DNA from: Myxococcales bacterium
GTDB lineage: Bacteria; Myxococcota; Myxococcia; Myxococcales; Anaeromyxobacteraceae
DNA: 64,000 bases
Assembly: GCA_021806645.1 (NCBI GenBank)
Contig: JAJZQX010000001.1
Location: forward strand, 1-64,000
Direction of reading: 5' to 3'
Shown: piece after piece, positions 62,103 through 64,000 of the stretch
Numbering within the stretch: position 1 is the stretch's first letter
Layout: every line of letters starts with the position of its first letter
Program-made: the position numbers and the translations under genes
Notes under the pieces: generated by a model
Seen by the model: only the letters and a program-made list of their open reading frames with translations
The model's database searches: none
Told to the model about the DNA's origin: nothing

Positions 62103-63455
62103 TCAGGGCCCGCGCCCTGCGCCGGCGCCACCAGGAGCCGGCGACGCCACATCCGGCTGCCCGAACGGCGCGATCCGCTGCAGGAAGATGAAGCCGGGCA
62201 CCGCCACCACGGTGGCGCAGAAGGTGAAGAAGACGGGATAGCCGAGCAGGTCTACGAGGTAGCCGGAGGGGATGCCGGCGGTCCAGCGCCCCACCGCGAA
62301 GAGGCTGGAGAGGAGCGCGAACTGCGTGACCGCGTTCTTCTTGTCGCAGACGCGCAGGAGCAGCGCCCCCTGGGCCACCGAGGCCATCGACTTGGCGCCG
62401 TATTCCCCGGCGATGCTGACGTAGGCCCAGACTCGGGTGGCGGCGTCGAGGGGCGGCAGGCCGGTGGCGCAGAGGTGGGCGTCTAGCGGCGCCGCGCGGC
62501 TCACGGCGGCGGCGGCGTAGAGCAGGTTGGCCAGCGCCTGGGCGATGCCCAGCACCCAGAGCGCGCGTCCCACGCCCAGCTTCATGGTGAGCCCCACCGC
62601 CGCGGCGCTCCCGGCGATGGAGGCGACGATGCCGATGGTCTTCACCGCCGCGCCCAGCTCGGCGTTGGAGAAGCAGAGGTCCTTCAAGAACGGGTTGACC
62701 ATGGTCCCGGCCATGTTGTCCCCGAACTTGTAGAAGATCAGGAACAGCGCGATGGCGATGGCGTCGCCTCGGCGGAAGAAGGCGCCCAGGGGCTCGACCA
62801 CCGCGGCGCGCAGCGAGGCGCGCGGCACCGGCGGTTGCTCGGGCTCGTCGCACCAGAAGACCAGCCCGACGCAGGCCACGAAGAGCACGCCGATCAGCAA
62901 GAAGACCAGCGGCCAGCCGAGGACGTCCACCAGGCCGATGGCGACCGCCCCGGCCAGCAGCATCCCCACCCAGTAGTAGACCGAGCGGACGCCGGGGGCC
63001 GCGGCATGCTCCTCGGGGCGCAGGAACTCGACGGCGTAGGCGTCGTAGGCGATGTCCTGCGTGGCTCCGAGGAAGGCGATGGCCATTGCCAGCAGGCCGA
63101 GCGCCAGCGGAGCCGAGGCCAGCGGTGTCCCGGCCTCCCGGGCGGCCAGGGCCCGCCAGGCGAAGGCGGCCAGCGCGCCGAAGGCCAGCGCCAACCCGAG
63201 CTGCATGAGGATGATCCAGCTGCGGCGGCGGCCGGGCCAGGGGACCGCGAAGCGATCGACCAGCGGCGCCCAGAGGAACTTGAGCGTCCAGGGGAGCGAG
63301 GCGGCGGAGAGGAGGCCGATCTGGGTGCGGGAGATGCCGAGGTCGACCAGGAAGACCTGGAAGGTGTTGAAGATCCAGCCGAGCGGCATGCCGGACGGGA
63401 TGGAGAGCAGCCCCATCAACTGGAGCCGCTTGGTGAAGACGATGCGCTTGGCCAA
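62103..63455 (-). CDS. AmpG-like MFS transporter
   Basis: This 450-residue protein has twelve or so membrane helices and AmpG-type blocks: GWIFNTFQVFLVDLGISRTQIGL, LPWTLKFLWAPLVDRF, LGATQDIAYDAYAVEFL and FYKFGDNMAGTM. AmpG carries muropeptides into the cytoplasm for recycling; substrates of this relative may differ. The start is TTG 63455 (or ATG 63416, which would cut the first helix); neither has a good Shine-Dalgarno. Confidence 0.82.
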   Translation of the reverse strand: MAKRIVFTKRLQLMGLLSIPSGMPLGWIFNTFQVFLVDLGISRTQIGLLSAASLPWTLKFLWAPLVDRFAVPWPGRRRSWIILMQLGLALAFGALAAFAWRALAAREAGTPLASAPLALGLLAMAIAFLGATQDIAYDAYAVEFLRPEEHAAAPGVRSVYYWVGMLLAGAVAIGLVDVLGWPLVFLLIGVLFVACVGLVFWCDEPEQPPVPRASLRAAVVEPLGAFFRRGDAIAIALFLIFYKFGDNMAGTMVNPFLKDLCFSNAELGAAVKTIGIVASIAGSAAAVGLTMKLGVGRALWVLGIAQALANLLYAAAAVSRAAPLDAHLCATGLPPLDAATRVWAYVSIAGEYGAKSMASVAQGALLLRVCDKKNAVTQFALLSSLFAVGRWTAGIPSGYLVDLLGYPVFFTFCATVVAVPGFIFLQRIAPFGQPDVASPAPGGAGAGRGP

Positions 63456-63745
63456 GGTGGAGCGGAGCGTAGACGGGGGGCGGGGCCGCCACAAGTTCGG
63501 GGCGGGAGGGTCCGTACGGCGGGGCCGCGCGCTGTATGCGTTCGGTTGCCGCGTGCGGCGGTGGGGCGGCGGCTCGGTCGGGACGAGATCGAGGGGCGGA
63601 GCAGGAAGGCGAGCGTGTCGCGAGCCCGGCATGCTTCGAGGAGTTCGAGGGAGGGAGTCGTGGCGGAACGAGGGAGCGGCGGCGCCATCGCGCCACCCCC
63701 ACCCCTTGTCCCCCCTCTCCCCGCGAGGGTACCTTCCCCCGCACC

Positions 63746-64000
63746 ATGTCCCACCACCAGCACCGCGCCGAGGCGCCGGCCACCGTCCGCTTCGGCGTCA
63801 TCACCGCCTCCGACACCCGCGGCCCGGCCGAGGACGAGAGCGGCCGCTTCCTGCGCGAGGCCATCGCCAGCGCCGGCCATGGGCTGGCCCACTACGCGGT
63901 GGTGCGCGACGAGCCGGAGGCGATCCGCGCGGCGCTCACCGCGGCGGCGGCCGCCGGAGCCGAGGCGCTGGTGGTCAACGGCGGCACCGGCATCGCCAGC
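63746..64000 (+). CDS. MoaB/MogA molybdenum cofactor protein (partial, runs off the right edge)
   Basis: The first 85 residues are present: RFGVITASDTRGPAEDESG and the molybdopterin-binding NGGTGIAS motif at the edge. It would adenylate molybdopterin or insert Mo. The remainder lies outside the window, so MoaB and MogA cannot be told apart. Confidence 0.88.
   Translation, partial: MSHHQHRAEAPATVRFGVITASDTRGPAEDESGRFLREAIASAGHGLAHYAVVRDEPEAIRAALTAAAAAGAEALVVNGGTGIAS

Overview
The window comes from a very GC-rich deltaproteobacterium of the Myxococcota, most likely close to Anaeromyxobacter. The reasons are the myxobacterial gliding genes gltI/gltJ at the left, a clade II nitrous oxide reductase operon with its own bc-type electron-transfer proteins at the right, and codon use saturated with G/C at third positions. 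This is inference from gene content; no search was run.

Region 1 (1-22.1 kb) looks like backbone: the edge of an IS110-like transposase, a 4-gene unit with the giant TPR protein GltI and the zinc-ribbon/GYF protein GltJ, then ffh, a DUF2203 gene, tRNA-Leu(UAA), an orphan 3,5-diaminohexanoate dehydrogenase (kdd), an M61 peptidase translationally coupled to aminopeptidase P, and tRNA-Pro(CGG) with a clear promoter.

Region 2 (22.1-50 kb) is accessory DNA beginning at tRNA-Pro. It holds HigBA, an ice-binding-type (DUF3494) lipoprotein, an orphan SoxB without a signal peptide, and a DUF202 membrane protein. A run of broken genes follows: type III PKS, AMP-ligase, a cupin/hydrolase chimera and an IS21 IstB remnant. 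Next is a 17-kb catabolic island (28.4-45.35 kb), then a broken universal stress protein, MNT/HEPN and HicAB modules, and a RelE-like/SF1 helicase/ankyrin fusion. Several broken genes keep their two ends but lack the middle.

The catabolic island is the most interesting part. CaiB CoA-transferase, acyl-CoA dehydrogenase, MaoC hydratase, CitE-type lyase and MmgE/PrpD match the kinds of genes known for itaconate / C5-dicarboxylate breakdown to acetyl-CoA and pyruvate. Here they are joined to a branched-chain-type ABC importer, aldehyde and alcohol dehydrogenases, an SDR, the uncharacterised AtuA-like/DUF4387 pair, a DUF1847 protein and a GntR/UTRA regulator. Two divergent promoter regions 5.4 kb apart carry nearly the same 34-bp element (a dyad TGACRT-N4-AYGTCA followed by GATGTC repeats at 8-bp period) lying over the likely -35/-10. 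This suggests that one regulator controls import and breakdown together.

Region 3 (50-62 kb) is a leftward operon for N2O respiration: Rrf2 regulator, FAD/Fe-S oxidoreductase, Rieske protein, cytochrome b, pentaheme cytochrome c, NosZ, a NosB-like membrane protein, NosD, NosF, NosL and NosY. A perfect 24-bp palindrome lies upstream of the Rrf2 gene. The window ends with an AmpG-like MFS transporter and the start of a MoaB/MogA gene.
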